DNA from: an uncultured Clostridia bacterium
GTDB taxonomy: Bacteria; Bacillota; Clostridia; Christensenellales; Borkfalkiaceae
Reading direction: 5' to 3'
Length of the DNA stretch: 16,711 nt
NCBI GenBank assembly: GCA_934247855.1
Contig: CAKQKA010000034.1
Location: 1-16,711, forward strand
Part shown: in pieces, positions 7,395-13,922 of the stretch
Position numbering within the stretch: position 1 is the first letter of the stretch
Layout of the letters: each line of letters starts with the position of its first letter
The notes under the pieces: model-generated
Told to the model about the DNA's origin: nothing
The model's database searches: none
The model's input: the letters and a program-made list of their open reading frames with translations, nothing else
Translations under genes and position numbers: made by a program

Positions 7395-9242
7395 TTAGTC
7401 GACTTTACGCAAAAACTCTTCGGCTTGCTTTATAGATGTAAAACCTTTATATCTGCATTTCGAGCCGTCTTTTTCGAGTTGGGCGATAATGTCGCAGGCT
7501 GTAGACCAGCTGTTGGTTATAACAAGATCGGTCGGGTGCTGAATGGCGTAGTATTTAGAAGAATGTCCGCTTAATACTTTTCTTATTTTAAGGCGTTTCA
7601 GCGTTTCGGCAAGTTCTTGCTTTTTTGCTTTTTCGTCTGACGCTTTTTTGTGCATCCGTAAGAGGTCGGACGGGCGCAACCGTCTTATGGTAATCGCATT
7701 AAGAATTTGCGCTGCGTCACCTTTGGTAAGTTTCGAAATATCGATAGCGTTAAAATCATCTTCGCTTAAACAGCGTCGTATATAGTCGATTTGTTTCTCG
7801 CTTGCCTTTTCAAACTGCCAGCCGTAATACTCGGTAAGATCCCAGAATTTCTGCTCGTCGGCGTATTCGCTTTTAAAAATCGCGTATGCGTTATCTATTG
7901 CTTCCTGTAAACCCGAATAGCCGCTTTCTTCATAGATAAAGTTGCCTTTTTGCTCGTCGAACCTATAGCGCATAACCCGTGTTTTCCCCAGTTCGTCTAT
8001 AGCTTTAATGCCGATTCGATCCCCGCAGGAAAACTGATATACAAGGTCGCCGTTTGCTTTTTTAAGCCAGTTGATTTTACGTGTTTTAACGCCTTGTTCT
8101 TCGGCAAAAAGTTTAACGGCGGTGGCGTTCGCAATCCACACTTCGGGGCAATCCATCGCCTGATCGCAAATTTCGCGCATGTCGGTAAGCATGCCTTGCA
8201 GGTCTTTCCGCTTGCGTTCGGGCACGGCTTGCGGATCAAGCCCCATAAGTTCCGGTGCTGTGCAAATAGATAGTTTTCCGCATATGCCCACGCAGTCTAT
8301 AAGCGTAAGATATTGTTTTCCCTCGGCGCGCCGTAAGCCTCTGCCCACCATTTGTGCGTACAGACTCTGATTATGCGTCGGTCTGGCGATTATAATCGTT
8401 TCGATCAGCGGCAGATCCGTCCCTTCGGTGAAAATCATGCAGTTTACAATGCAGTTTATTTTGCGCGCGGTAAAATCGGCGATTATGCTTTTTCGCCCCT
8501 CGGTTTTCTGGCTTACGACCACCGCTCCGGGTATTTTAGAAGCGATGTTCTCGGCGTGTGCAACCGACGTTGCGAAAATAAGCGTCTGACCGCGCGCGTA
8601 TTTTTTATAAACCTCGGCTATCCGATCGTTCGCCGCCTCGAAATTGACGGCTTTGTCAAGTTCCGAGTTATGGAAATCGCCCAGCCGTTCTTTAACGCCG
8701 CGCACGTCGTACCCAATGTCTACGCGCAAGCACTTGATATCGGTCAGCCAGTTGTTTTTTATTCCCCAGCGTAAATCGCGCTGAAACAAAATCCGGTCAA
8801 AAACGTCGTCCAGCCTGACTTTATCGCCACGGTTCGGCGTCGCGGTGAACCCGACGCTTATTCTCGGTTTGAAATAAGAATAAATTTTCTTGTAACTCGG
8901 CGCGGCGGCGTGGTGCGCCTCGTCGGTGATTATCATATCGAAATCATTGGGCGAAAAATCGTCAAGTCGTCTTATCAGCGACTGAACGCTTGCCGAAACG
9001 ACCTGTTCGCCGTGCGAATGCTCGGAGCCTTGTTCAACGCCGCACGGGCAGTCGTAATATTTAATCGGTTGATGAACGAGCTCCTCTCGGTGCGAGATTA
9101 TCAGCACGCGCCCCTTCCTTTTGATATGCGAAAACACGACGGTCTTGCCAAGCCCCGTCGCCATGCATACAAGCGCGCTTCCGCCGTTTAAATTGTCGAT
9201 AAGGTCAACACATTCCTGTTGATAATCTCTGAGCGTTGTCAT
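7395..9242 (-). CDS. SF2 helicase with C-terminal RNase H1-type hybrid-binding domain
   Basis: This 615-aa protein is a superfamily 2 helicase of the DEAH / type III restriction helicase-like group. A Q-motif-like RDYQQ is at 5-9, Walker A ATGLGKT at 28-34, DEAH at 107-110, TATP at 133-136, motif V TEGTDLP at 272-278 and motif VI QMVGRGLRR at 297-305. A middle region of unknown fold follows. Residues 480-514 resemble a module seen in phage and plasmid replication proteins (ASEKQIDYI... DISKLTKGDAAQIL). A basic helix leads to residues 563-615 (KYYAIQ ... TNSW ... CRYKGFTSIKQAEEFL). That segment resembles the RNase H1 N-terminal / viroplasmin domain, which binds RNA:DNA hybrids. No nuclease or methylase domain is visible. 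Action on R-loops or another hybrid is inference. It has its own promoter with a palindrome at the likely transcription start. Confidence 0.9.
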   Translation of the reverse strand: MTTLRDYQQECVDLIDNLNGGSALVCMATGLGKTVVFSHIKRKGRVLIISHREELVHQPIKYYDCPCGVEQGSEHSHGEQVVSASVQSLIRRLDDFSPNDFDMIITDEAHHAAAPSYKKIYSYFKPRISVGFTATPNRGDKVRLDDVFDRILFQRDLRWGIKNNWLTDIKCLRVDIGYDVRGVKERLGDFHNSELDKAVNFEAANDRIAEVYKKYARGQTLIFATSVAHAENIASKIPGAVVVSQKTEGRKSIIADFTARKINCIVNCMIFTEGTDLPLIETIIIARPTHNQSLYAQMVGRGLRRAEGKQYLTLIDCVGICGKLSICTAPELMGLDPQAVPERKRKDLQGMLTDMREICDQAMDCPEVWIANATAVKLFAEEQGVKTRKINWLKKANGDLVYQFSCGDRIGIKAIDELGKTRVMRYRFDEQKGNFIYEESGYSGLQEAIDNAYAIFKSEYADEQKFWDLTEYYGWQFEKASEKQIDYIRRCLSEDDFNAIDISKLTKGDAAQILNAITIRRLRPSDLLRMHKKASDEKAKKQELAETLKRLKIRKVLSGHSSKYYAIQHPTDLVITNSWSTACDIIAQLEKDGSKCRYKGFTSIKQAEEFLRKVD

Positions 9243-9273
9243 CGTTCTTTACTTTAAAACATTTGCGTTTAAT

Positions 9274-9292
9274 CGGTAATTGATAATTACCG
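9274..9292. promoter_or_regulatory. Probable operator palindrome at the helicase transcription start
   Basis: CGGTAATT-GAT-AATTACCG has perfect 8-bp arms around a 3-nt centre. It lies just downstream of the helicase -10 box (9303-9298), so it would cover the expected transcription start at about 9291. This is a classic place for a repressor dimer. If transcribed it could also form a 5' hairpin. The cognate regulator is unknown and it does not match the Gram-positive LexA box. Confidence 0.55.
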
Positions 9293-9297
9293 TAACC

Positions 9298-9326
9298 ATT
9301 ATATTACAAATGCCGCAAGATTTCAA
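9298..9326 (-). promoter_or_regulatory. Sigma-A-type promoter of the helicase gene
   Basis: On the minus strand, -35 TTGAAA (9326-9321) and a perfect -10 TATAAT (9303-9298) are separated by exactly 17 nt. The predicted start at about 9291 gives a 5' leader near 50 nt before the ATG at 9242. Confidence 0.75.
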
Positions 9327-9333
9327 GAAAATT

Positions 9334-9362
9334 TTTACGCGCGGGTAAAATGCGGATAAAAT
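9334..9362 (+). promoter_or_regulatory. Probable promoter of the surface-protein gene
   Basis: -35-like TTTACG (9334-9339), a 17-nt spacer and -10 TAAAAT (9357-9362) lie just upstream of the ATG at 9391. It is divergent from the helicase promoter; the two -35 boxes are only 7 nt apart, so polymerase binding at one could affect the other. Confidence 0.5.
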
Positions 9363-9390
9363 ATATTTTACAAAGCAAGGTCGAAAACCA

Positions 9391-10587
9391 ATGAAAAAGA
9401 AAATCGTTATTATAGCGAGCGTTGCCGTAATCGTTATCGCGGGCGTTTTTGCCGCGGTGTATTTCGGGCTTAACGCGGAGTGTCGGCACGATTACGAGCG
9501 AGTCGTAACAAAACAGACGACTTGCCTCGAAGCGGGTACGGAACAAATCGTTTGCGCAAAATGCGGAGATGTTAAAGATGAATTTTCAGTTTCTGCGCTC
9601 GGGCATGACTTATCCGAACCGACGCGGATCGAACCCACGCATGAAACCGACGGCGGTATATCGGAAATAAAATGTTTAAGGTGCGGCGAGGTCGTTGAAC
9701 CTGCCGTTGCGCTCAATCGGTTGAGGTATGTCGTCGTTTGTCTGTCGCTTAAAAGCGCAGGCATGTTAAACGGTGTTATCGATATGCAGCTTTGGTATTC
9801 TTTGAGCAGTAACGCGGCTGTCGTCGTCGGCGGAGCGGGCGAGGATAAGTATCTTTCGGATATAGCGGACGTCGACGAGCACAAACGCAACTGCGGTTAT
9901 TTTGTATTCGAAGCCTCTGTAGGCGAAACGGTTGAGGTAATTCTGGATATCGATATCGAGTGCGACGTAGAGTGGTATCTCGGCGATTTATTGTTAAGTA
10001 AACGGCTGGACGCAAAATTCGTTGTGGCAGAGACCGACAGCGTATACTTTGCACAGATTTATTCGCTTGAAAAATTGCATACCGTCGAGGTGTCTTCCAA
10101 TGCCAATGGGTACGCGCCCCGAGTAAATGTCGTGGCGGGCGGCGGATATAACGGCGGATATTACGAGGGCACGAAATTGCAGCTTGCGGCCGACGATATA
10201 GACGGATATACCTTCTATTGCTGGGCAAAAGACGGCGCGGCTTTATCGAGATCGCAAACTATTGAAACCGACGCAATAAAGAAAAACGAAAAATTCACCG
10301 CGCTTTATAATAAATTGTCAAAACTTTCAGTTGCGTGCGGTGCAGGCAATGGAGCGGTATATGTGTCAACCGAGGACGACTCATCAAACGGCGAAACCGA
10401 AATAGAACAGGCTATAGAAGGGCGCACGTATTATCTGTACGCCGTAGCCGCCGACGGTTACGAATTTGCAGGGTGGTATGACGGAGACGAATATATCGGC
10501 AACGACTTGCCGCAGGAGTATTTAATGCCGAATACCGATAAAACGTTGACCGCGAAGTTTGTAAAAAAGTCGGAAAACAAGGTGTAA
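9391..10587 (+). CDS. Membrane-anchored surface protein with CxxC and InlB-like repeats
   Basis: This is a 398-aa protein whose N-terminal MKKK and hydrophobic segment (4-27) act as an uncleaved anchor or signal. No lipobox is evident. Residues 32-72 and 73-110 form two related units, each with a CxxCG pair (55-58, 95-98); the first ends in LGHD. This type of repeat is common in clostridial surface proteins. Residues about 111-230 look all-beta and are unrecognised. The C-terminus carries two divergent InlB-type B repeats (about 245-306 and 311-391), with the GY.F..W and LTAKF patterns typical of them. It probably sits on the outer face of the membrane, with an adhesive or scaffold role by family analogy. 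It is divergent from the helicase and has its own promoter; a weak AAGG precedes the ATG. Confidence 0.8.
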   Translation: MKKKIVIIASVAVIVIAGVFAAVYFGLNAECRHDYERVVTKQTTCLEAGTEQIVCAKCGDVKDEFSVSALGHDLSEPTRIEPTHETDGGISEIKCLRCGEVVEPAVALNRLRYVVVCLSLKSAGMLNGVIDMQLWYSLSSNAAVVVGGAGEDKYLSDIADVDEHKRNCGYFVFEASVGETVEVILDIDIECDVEWYLGDLLLSKRLDAKFVVAETDSVYFAQIYSLEKLHTVEVSSNANGYAPRVNVVAGGGYNGGYYEGTKLQLAADDIDGYTFYCWAKDGAALSRSQTIETDAIKKNEKFTALYNKLSKLSVACGAGNGAVYVSTEDDSSNGETEIEQAIEGRTYYLYAVAADGYEFAGWYDGDEYIGNDLPQEYLMPNTDKTLTAKFVKKSENKV

Positions 10588-10635
10588 ACGGCGACCGATT
10601 GTCGAAAATATGTAAAAAACCGATATAAAATAAAC

Positions 10636-10653
10636 ATTGCGGGCAATTTTTTT
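10636..10653 (+). terminator. Weak hairpin plus T-run after the surface-protein gene
   Basis: ATTG and CAAT pair around a CGGG loop, followed by seven Ts, about 50 nt after the stop at 10587. A second T-run (10667-10674) follows an ACCGCGGT palindrome. The stem is short, so termination may be inefficient. Confidence 0.4.
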
Positions 10654-10683
10654 GTTTACCGCGGTGTTTTTTTTGTTTTCCCC

Positions 10684-10712
10684 TTGAAAAAAACCGACGA
10701 CTATGATACAAT
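10684..10712 (+). promoter_or_regulatory. Promoter of the deo nucleoside operon
   Basis: -35 TTGAAA (10684-10689), a 17-nt spacer and -10 TACAAT (10707-10712) with an extended TG at 10704-10705. The predicted start at about 10719 gives a ~56-nt leader before deoC. No other comparably strong promoter was seen before tdk, which supports one operon. Confidence 0.75.
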
Positions 10713-10722
10713 GTGAAGGCAA

Positions 10723-10762
10723 ACGGCAAACAGGCTTTATATAGCGCGAATTTTTTTGCCGT
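10723..10762 (+). promoter_or_regulatory. Leader hairpin before deoC
   Basis: ACGGCAAA (10723-10730) is perfectly complementary to TTTGCCGT (10755-10762). The 8-bp stem ends just before the GGGGAG ribosome binding site at 10765-10770. It begins about 4 nt after the predicted transcription start. It may act as an operator in DNA, or stabilise the mRNA or tune translation as RNA. A T-run (10751-10757) lies inside the 3' arm rather than after it, so it is not a standard terminator. Confidence 0.4.
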
Positions 10763-10774
10763 ACGGGGAGTTTT

Positions 10775-11431
10775 ATGGATATAAAAAATATTTTAAGCAA
10801 GTGCGACCACACTCTGCTTGCGCAAACCGCAACCAAAGAGGATATTTTCCGCATTTTAGACGACGGAATGAAATATCATACCGCGTCGGCTTGTATTCCG
10901 CCGTGTTTCGTAAAGGCTGCAAGCGAGTATGTTAACGGCAAACTCGCCATTTGCACGGTTATCGGTTTCCCCAACGGTTACAATTCCACCGAGGTGAAAA
11001 AGTTTGAAACCGAGCGCGCTCTCGCGGACGGCGCCGACGAAATCGATATGGTAATAAATATCGGCGAGCTTAAAGCGGGCAATTACGACTACGTTCGGGG
11101 CGAAATCGCAACGCTCAAAAAGGTTTGCGGCGATAAAATTCTTAAAGTCATAATCGAAACATGCCTTCTGACCGACGAAGAAAAGATTATTTGCTGCAAA
11201 CTCGTAACCGAGGCGGGCGCTGATTTCATAAAGACCTCAACGGGTTTTTCTAAAGCGGGCGCAACTTTTGAAGACGTTAAACTTATGGTAGAAAACGTCG
11301 GCAAGGGCGTTAAAGTAAAAGCCGCGGGCGGCATAAGCAGTATTGCCGATGCGGAGAAATTCCTTGAACTCGGCGCAGACAGGCTCGGTACGAGCAAGGT
11401 GGTCAAAATTGCCAAAGAAATGGGGATATAA
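10775..11431 (+). CDS. deoC: Deoxyribose-phosphate aldolase
   Basis: DeoC cleaves 2-deoxyribose-5-phosphate to acetaldehyde and glyceraldehyde-3-phosphate, the final step of deoxynucleoside catabolism. It is a 218-aa class I aldolase TIM barrel. The Schiff-base lysine is K153 in DFIKTSTGF. The acid/base pair is Asp91 (EIDMVIN) and K182 (VKAAGG). The phosphate-binding GGI follows at 185-187. The ATG at 10775 has a strong GGGGAG ribosome binding site 4 nt upstream. It is the first gene of the deo cluster. The stop codon TAA at 11429-11431 lies inside the dispersed element (copy 5), so the end of the reading frame is set by that element. Confidence 0.97.
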   Translation: MDIKNILSKCDHTLLAQTATKEDIFRILDDGMKYHTASACIPPCFVKAASEYVNGKLAICTVIGFPNGYNSTEVKKFETERALADGADEIDMVINIGELKAGNYDYVRGEIATLKKVCGDKILKVIIETCLLTDEEKIICCKLVTEAGADFIKTSTGFSKAGATFEDVKLMVENVGKGVKVKAAGGISSIADAEKFLELGADRLGTSKVVKIAKEMGI

Positions 11432-11444
11432 GTCGATTATCGTG
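11427..11444 (+). repeat. Dispersed gene-end element, copy 5, overlapping the deoC stop
   Basis: TATAAGTCGATTATCGTG matches 16 of 18 consensus positions. Its first bases, TATAA, contribute the last base pair of the final deoC codon region and the TAA stop. The element ends 62 nt before deoD. Confidence 0.75.
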
Positions 11445-11506
11445 CAATTAGCATCGTTAATCTCACAATAAAAAAGAATAATAAAGATATCAGGGAGGAT
11501 ATAAAA

Positions 11507-12214
11507 ATGCCGGTTCCAACACCGCACATTACCGCAAAAGCGGGTGATTTTGCAAAGACAGTCCTTATGCCGGGCGATCCGCTCCGCGCTAAATTTATTG
11601 CCGAAACTTATCTCGAAAACGCCGTACTCGTAAACAACGTGCGCGGCGTAAACGGCTACACGGGGTACTATAAAGGTAAACGCGTTTCGGTTATGGCTTC
11701 GGGTATGGGGCAACCGTCTATCGGTATCTATTCGTATGAATTGTTCAATTTTTACGACGTAGATAATATCATAAGGGTAGGTTCCTGCGGTAGTTTCGAT
11801 AAAGATCTGCACGCGCGCGATATTATTCTCGCAATGGGCGCATGTACCAACGGAAATTACGCTAAACAGTATAATTTGCCGGGTACTTTTTGTCCGATAG
11901 CAAGTTTTTCGCTTTTAAAACGCGCGGCGGAACTGTGCGACAAAGCGGGACTAAACTATAAAGTAGGCAACATTTTCTCGTCCGATATATTCTACGACGA
12001 TGCAAATTCGGGTATGGACTGGGCTAAAATGGGCGTGCTCGGCGTTGAAATGGAATCCGCCGCGCTGTATTGCAACGCAGCAAGAGCGGGTAAAAACGCG
12101 CTTTGCATTTGCACGGTAAGCGATTCTTTCATTTACCCGGAAGAAAACACCACCGCCGAAGAAAGACAGATTTCCTTCACAAAAATGATGGAAATCGCAC
12201 TTGAACTTGCGTAA
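11507..12214 (+). CDS. deoD: Purine-nucleoside phosphorylase, DeoD type
   Basis: DeoD phosphorolyses purine (deoxy)ribonucleosides to free base and (deoxy)ribose-1-phosphate. The 235-aa protein is the hexameric DeoD type. It has H7 of the PTPHI start, phosphate-binding GDPLRAK at 23-29, RVGSCGS near 91-96, and VEMES for the ribose hydroxyls. The catalytic Asp is D206 in TVSDS. The residue after it is Ser rather than the His of the E. coli TVSDH. The ATG at 11507 has an excellent ribosome binding site, AGGGAGG (11492-11498). It is second in the operon, feeding sugar phosphate to DeoB and DeoC. Element copy 6 starts 20 nt after the stop. Confidence 0.97.
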   Translation: MPVPTPHITAKAGDFAKTVLMPGDPLRAKFIAETYLENAVLVNNVRGVNGYTGYYKGKRVSVMASGMGQPSIGIYSYELFNFYDVDNIIRVGSCGSFDKDLHARDIILAMGACTNGNYAKQYNLPGTFCPIASFSLLKRAAELCDKAGLNYKVGNIFSSDIFYDDANSGMDWAKMGVLGVEMESAALYCNAARAGKNALCICTVSDSFIYPEENTTAEERQISFTKMMEIALELA

Positions 12215-12234
12215 TAATTTTTTAAAAGTGTGTC

Positions 12235-12252
12235 TATAAGTCGATTATCGGC
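12235..12252 (+). repeat. Dispersed 18-nt gene-end element, copy 6
   Basis: Exact consensus match 20 nt after the deoD stop and 28 nt before deoB. The upstream flank (AAAAGTGTGTC) resembles copy 4 and the downstream flank (ACATTCG) matches copy 2, so the conserved unit is longer than 18 nt. Confidence 0.8.
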
Positions 12253-12280
12253 ACATTCGTATATTATTGAGGAATACATA

Positions 12281-13441
12281 ATGAAAAGAGTATTTATCAT
12301 CGTGCTTGACAGCATGGGAATAGGCGAACTGCCCGACGCGCACCTTTGGCACGACGAGGGGAGCAATACTTTAGGGGCGATTCGCAACCACCCTAATTTT
12401 AATTGTCCTAACCTTACAAAACTCGGTCTTTTCAATATCGAGGGCGTAGGCGGCGGAATTGCAAACCCAGAGGCAAGTTTTGCCCGCATGGCGGAAAAGT
12501 CTATGGGTAAAGATACTACAATCGGGCACTGGGAAATCGCGGGAATAATCTCGCCCAAACCGCTGCCCACGTATCCGAACGGTTTTCCCAAAGAGGTAAT
12601 CGACGAGTTTGAACGTCAAACCGGCAGAAAAACGCTTTGCAAAAAGCCGTATTCGGGTACCGAAGTCATTAAAGACTACGGCGAAGAGCATATAAAAACG
12701 GGCGCGCTTATCGTCTATACGTCGGCGGACAGCGTGTTTCAGATCGCCGCACACGAGGACGTCGTGCCGGTTGATGAGCTTTATGAATATTGTCGCATCG
12801 CGCGCAGGATTTTGCAGGGAGAACACGGCGTAGGCAGGGTTATCGCAAGACCGTTCAACGGCGAATATCCGTTTACGAGAACGACGCGCCGCCACGATTT
12901 TTCGCTTGATCCGCCTGCTGCAACAATGTGCGACCTAATTAAGAAAGCAGGTCTTGCAAGCATTTCCGTCGGTAAAATTTTCGATATTTTTGCGGGACGC
13001 GGGCTTACCGAAAGCAACCCGATGAAAGGCAATGCCGACGGCATGCGCATAACGCTCGAAAAACAAAAAGAGGATTTTTGCGGTCTTGAATTTACGAATC
13101 TTGTGGATTTCGATATGCTTTACGGGCACAGAAACGACGTCGCAGGGTATGCAAAAGCAATGACCGAATTCGATGTTTCGTTGGGAACGTTTATGGAAAA
13201 CATGCGTGATGACGACGTGCTTATCATAACCGCCGATCACGGCTGCGATCCCTCCACTCCGTCTACCGACCATTCGCGCGAGTACACGCCTATGCTCATT
13301 TACGGCAAGAATATCGAAAACGGCGTAGACCTCGGTACGAGAAAGAGCTTTGCCGACATTTCGGCAACCGTGCTCGAGTATCTCGGCGTAGATCAGGAAG
13401 GTACATGCGGCGAAAGTTTTCTTTCGCTTGTCAAGCGTTAA
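12281..13441 (+). CDS. deoB: Phosphopentomutase
   Basis: DeoB interconverts (deoxy)ribose-1-phosphate and (deoxy)ribose-5-phosphate, linking the phosphorylases to DeoC. It is a 386-aa alkaline phosphatase superfamily enzyme with two metal ions. Metal-binding Asp10 lies in VLDSMGIGE. The phosphorylated threonine is in KDTTIGHWE (T79 or T80). The second metal cluster is ADHGCDPSTPSTDHSRE near the C-terminus. I chose the ATG at 12281 because it has GAGGA (12269-12273) and begins with the canonical first strand. The frame is open back to a GTG at 12230, but that would translate through the dispersed element, which is not plausible. Third gene of the operon. Confidence 0.96.
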   Translation: MKRVFIIVLDSMGIGELPDAHLWHDEGSNTLGAIRNHPNFNCPNLTKLGLFNIEGVGGGIANPEASFARMAEKSMGKDTTIGHWEIAGIISPKPLPTYPNGFPKEVIDEFERQTGRKTLCKKPYSGTEVIKDYGEEHIKTGALIVYTSADSVFQIAAHEDVVPVDELYEYCRIARRILQGEHGVGRVIARPFNGEYPFTRTTRRHDFSLDPPAATMCDLIKKAGLASISVGKIFDIFAGRGLTESNPMKGNADGMRITLEKQKEDFCGLEFTNLVDFDMLYGHRNDVAGYAKAMTEFDVSLGTFMENMRDDDVLIITADHGCDPSTPSTDHSREYTPMLIYGKNIENGVDLGTRKSFADISATVLEYLGVDQEGTCGESFLSLVKR

Positions 13442-13463
13442 GTAAAAGCAATAAAAGTAAAGC

Positions 13464-13481
13464 TATAGGTCGATTATCGGC
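13464..13481 (+). repeat. Dispersed 18-nt gene-end element, copy 7
   Basis: TATAGGTCGATTATCGGC differs from consensus at one position. It begins 22 nt after the deoB stop and ends 29 nt before cdd, nearly the same placement as copy 6. AAAAGT again precedes it. Confidence 0.8.
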
Positions 13482-13510
13482 TAATTAGTATATTTGATTA
13501 AAGGTGAAAA

Positions 13511-13909
13511 ATGACTGATAGAGAATTGATGTTGTATGCGGTAAAAGCGCGTAAAAACGCATATATACCGTATTCGGGTTATGCGGTAGGCGCGGCATTG
13601 CTTACGAAAAGCGGCAAGGTTTACACGGGTTGCAATATAGAAAACGCGTCTTTCGGCGCAACCATTTGCGCGGAGCGTACGGCTTTCGTCAAAGCCATAT
13701 CCGAGGGTGAAGAGGAATTTAAAAAAATCGCGATCGTGGGCGGCAAGTCCGAACTTTCCGACTGCTGCGTGCCTTGCGGAATCTGCCGTCAGGTTATGAC
13801 CGAGTTTTGCGATAACGAATTTGTAATACTGCTCGGCACGCCCGACGATATTACTTCTTACACGCTCGAAACGTTGTTGCCGTTGTCGTTTACCAACGAA
13901 AACATGTAA
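13511..13909 (+). CDS. cdd: Cytidine deaminase
   Basis: Cdd hydrolytically deaminates cytidine and deoxycytidine to uridine and deoxyuridine, which then become Pdp substrates. It is the 132-aa homotetrameric, zinc-dependent form. Zinc ligand C53 and the proton-shuttling E55 lie in ICAERT; the other ligands, C89 and C92, are in PCGICRQ. Nucleoside-binding N42 and E44 are in GCNIENAS. The ATG at 13511 follows AAGGTG at a good distance. It is 13 nt ahead of pdp, and this tight junction carries no copy of the dispersed element. Confidence 0.97.
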   Translation: MTDRELMLYAVKARKNAYIPYSGYAVGAALLTKSGKVYTGCNIENASFGATICAERTAFVKAISEGEEEFKKIAIVGGKSELSDCCVPCGICRQVMTEFCDNEFVILLGTPDDITSYTLETLLPLSFTNENM

Positions 13910-13922
13910 GCGGGTAGCGATT

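Noticed and set aside
7997..8774. Several 60-140 codon frames antisense to or out of frame within the helicase gene
   Set aside because: They overlap a gene with full helicase motifs and show no recognisable domains or start signals.
12230..12280. Extending deoB to the GTG at 12230
   Set aside because: The extension would translate through the dispersed element and lacks a ribosome binding site; the ATG at 12281 has GAGGA and the family's usual N-terminus.
947..13481. The repeats as a CRISPR array
   Set aside because: Copies are kilobases apart between unrelated genes, with no regular spacers and no cas genes.
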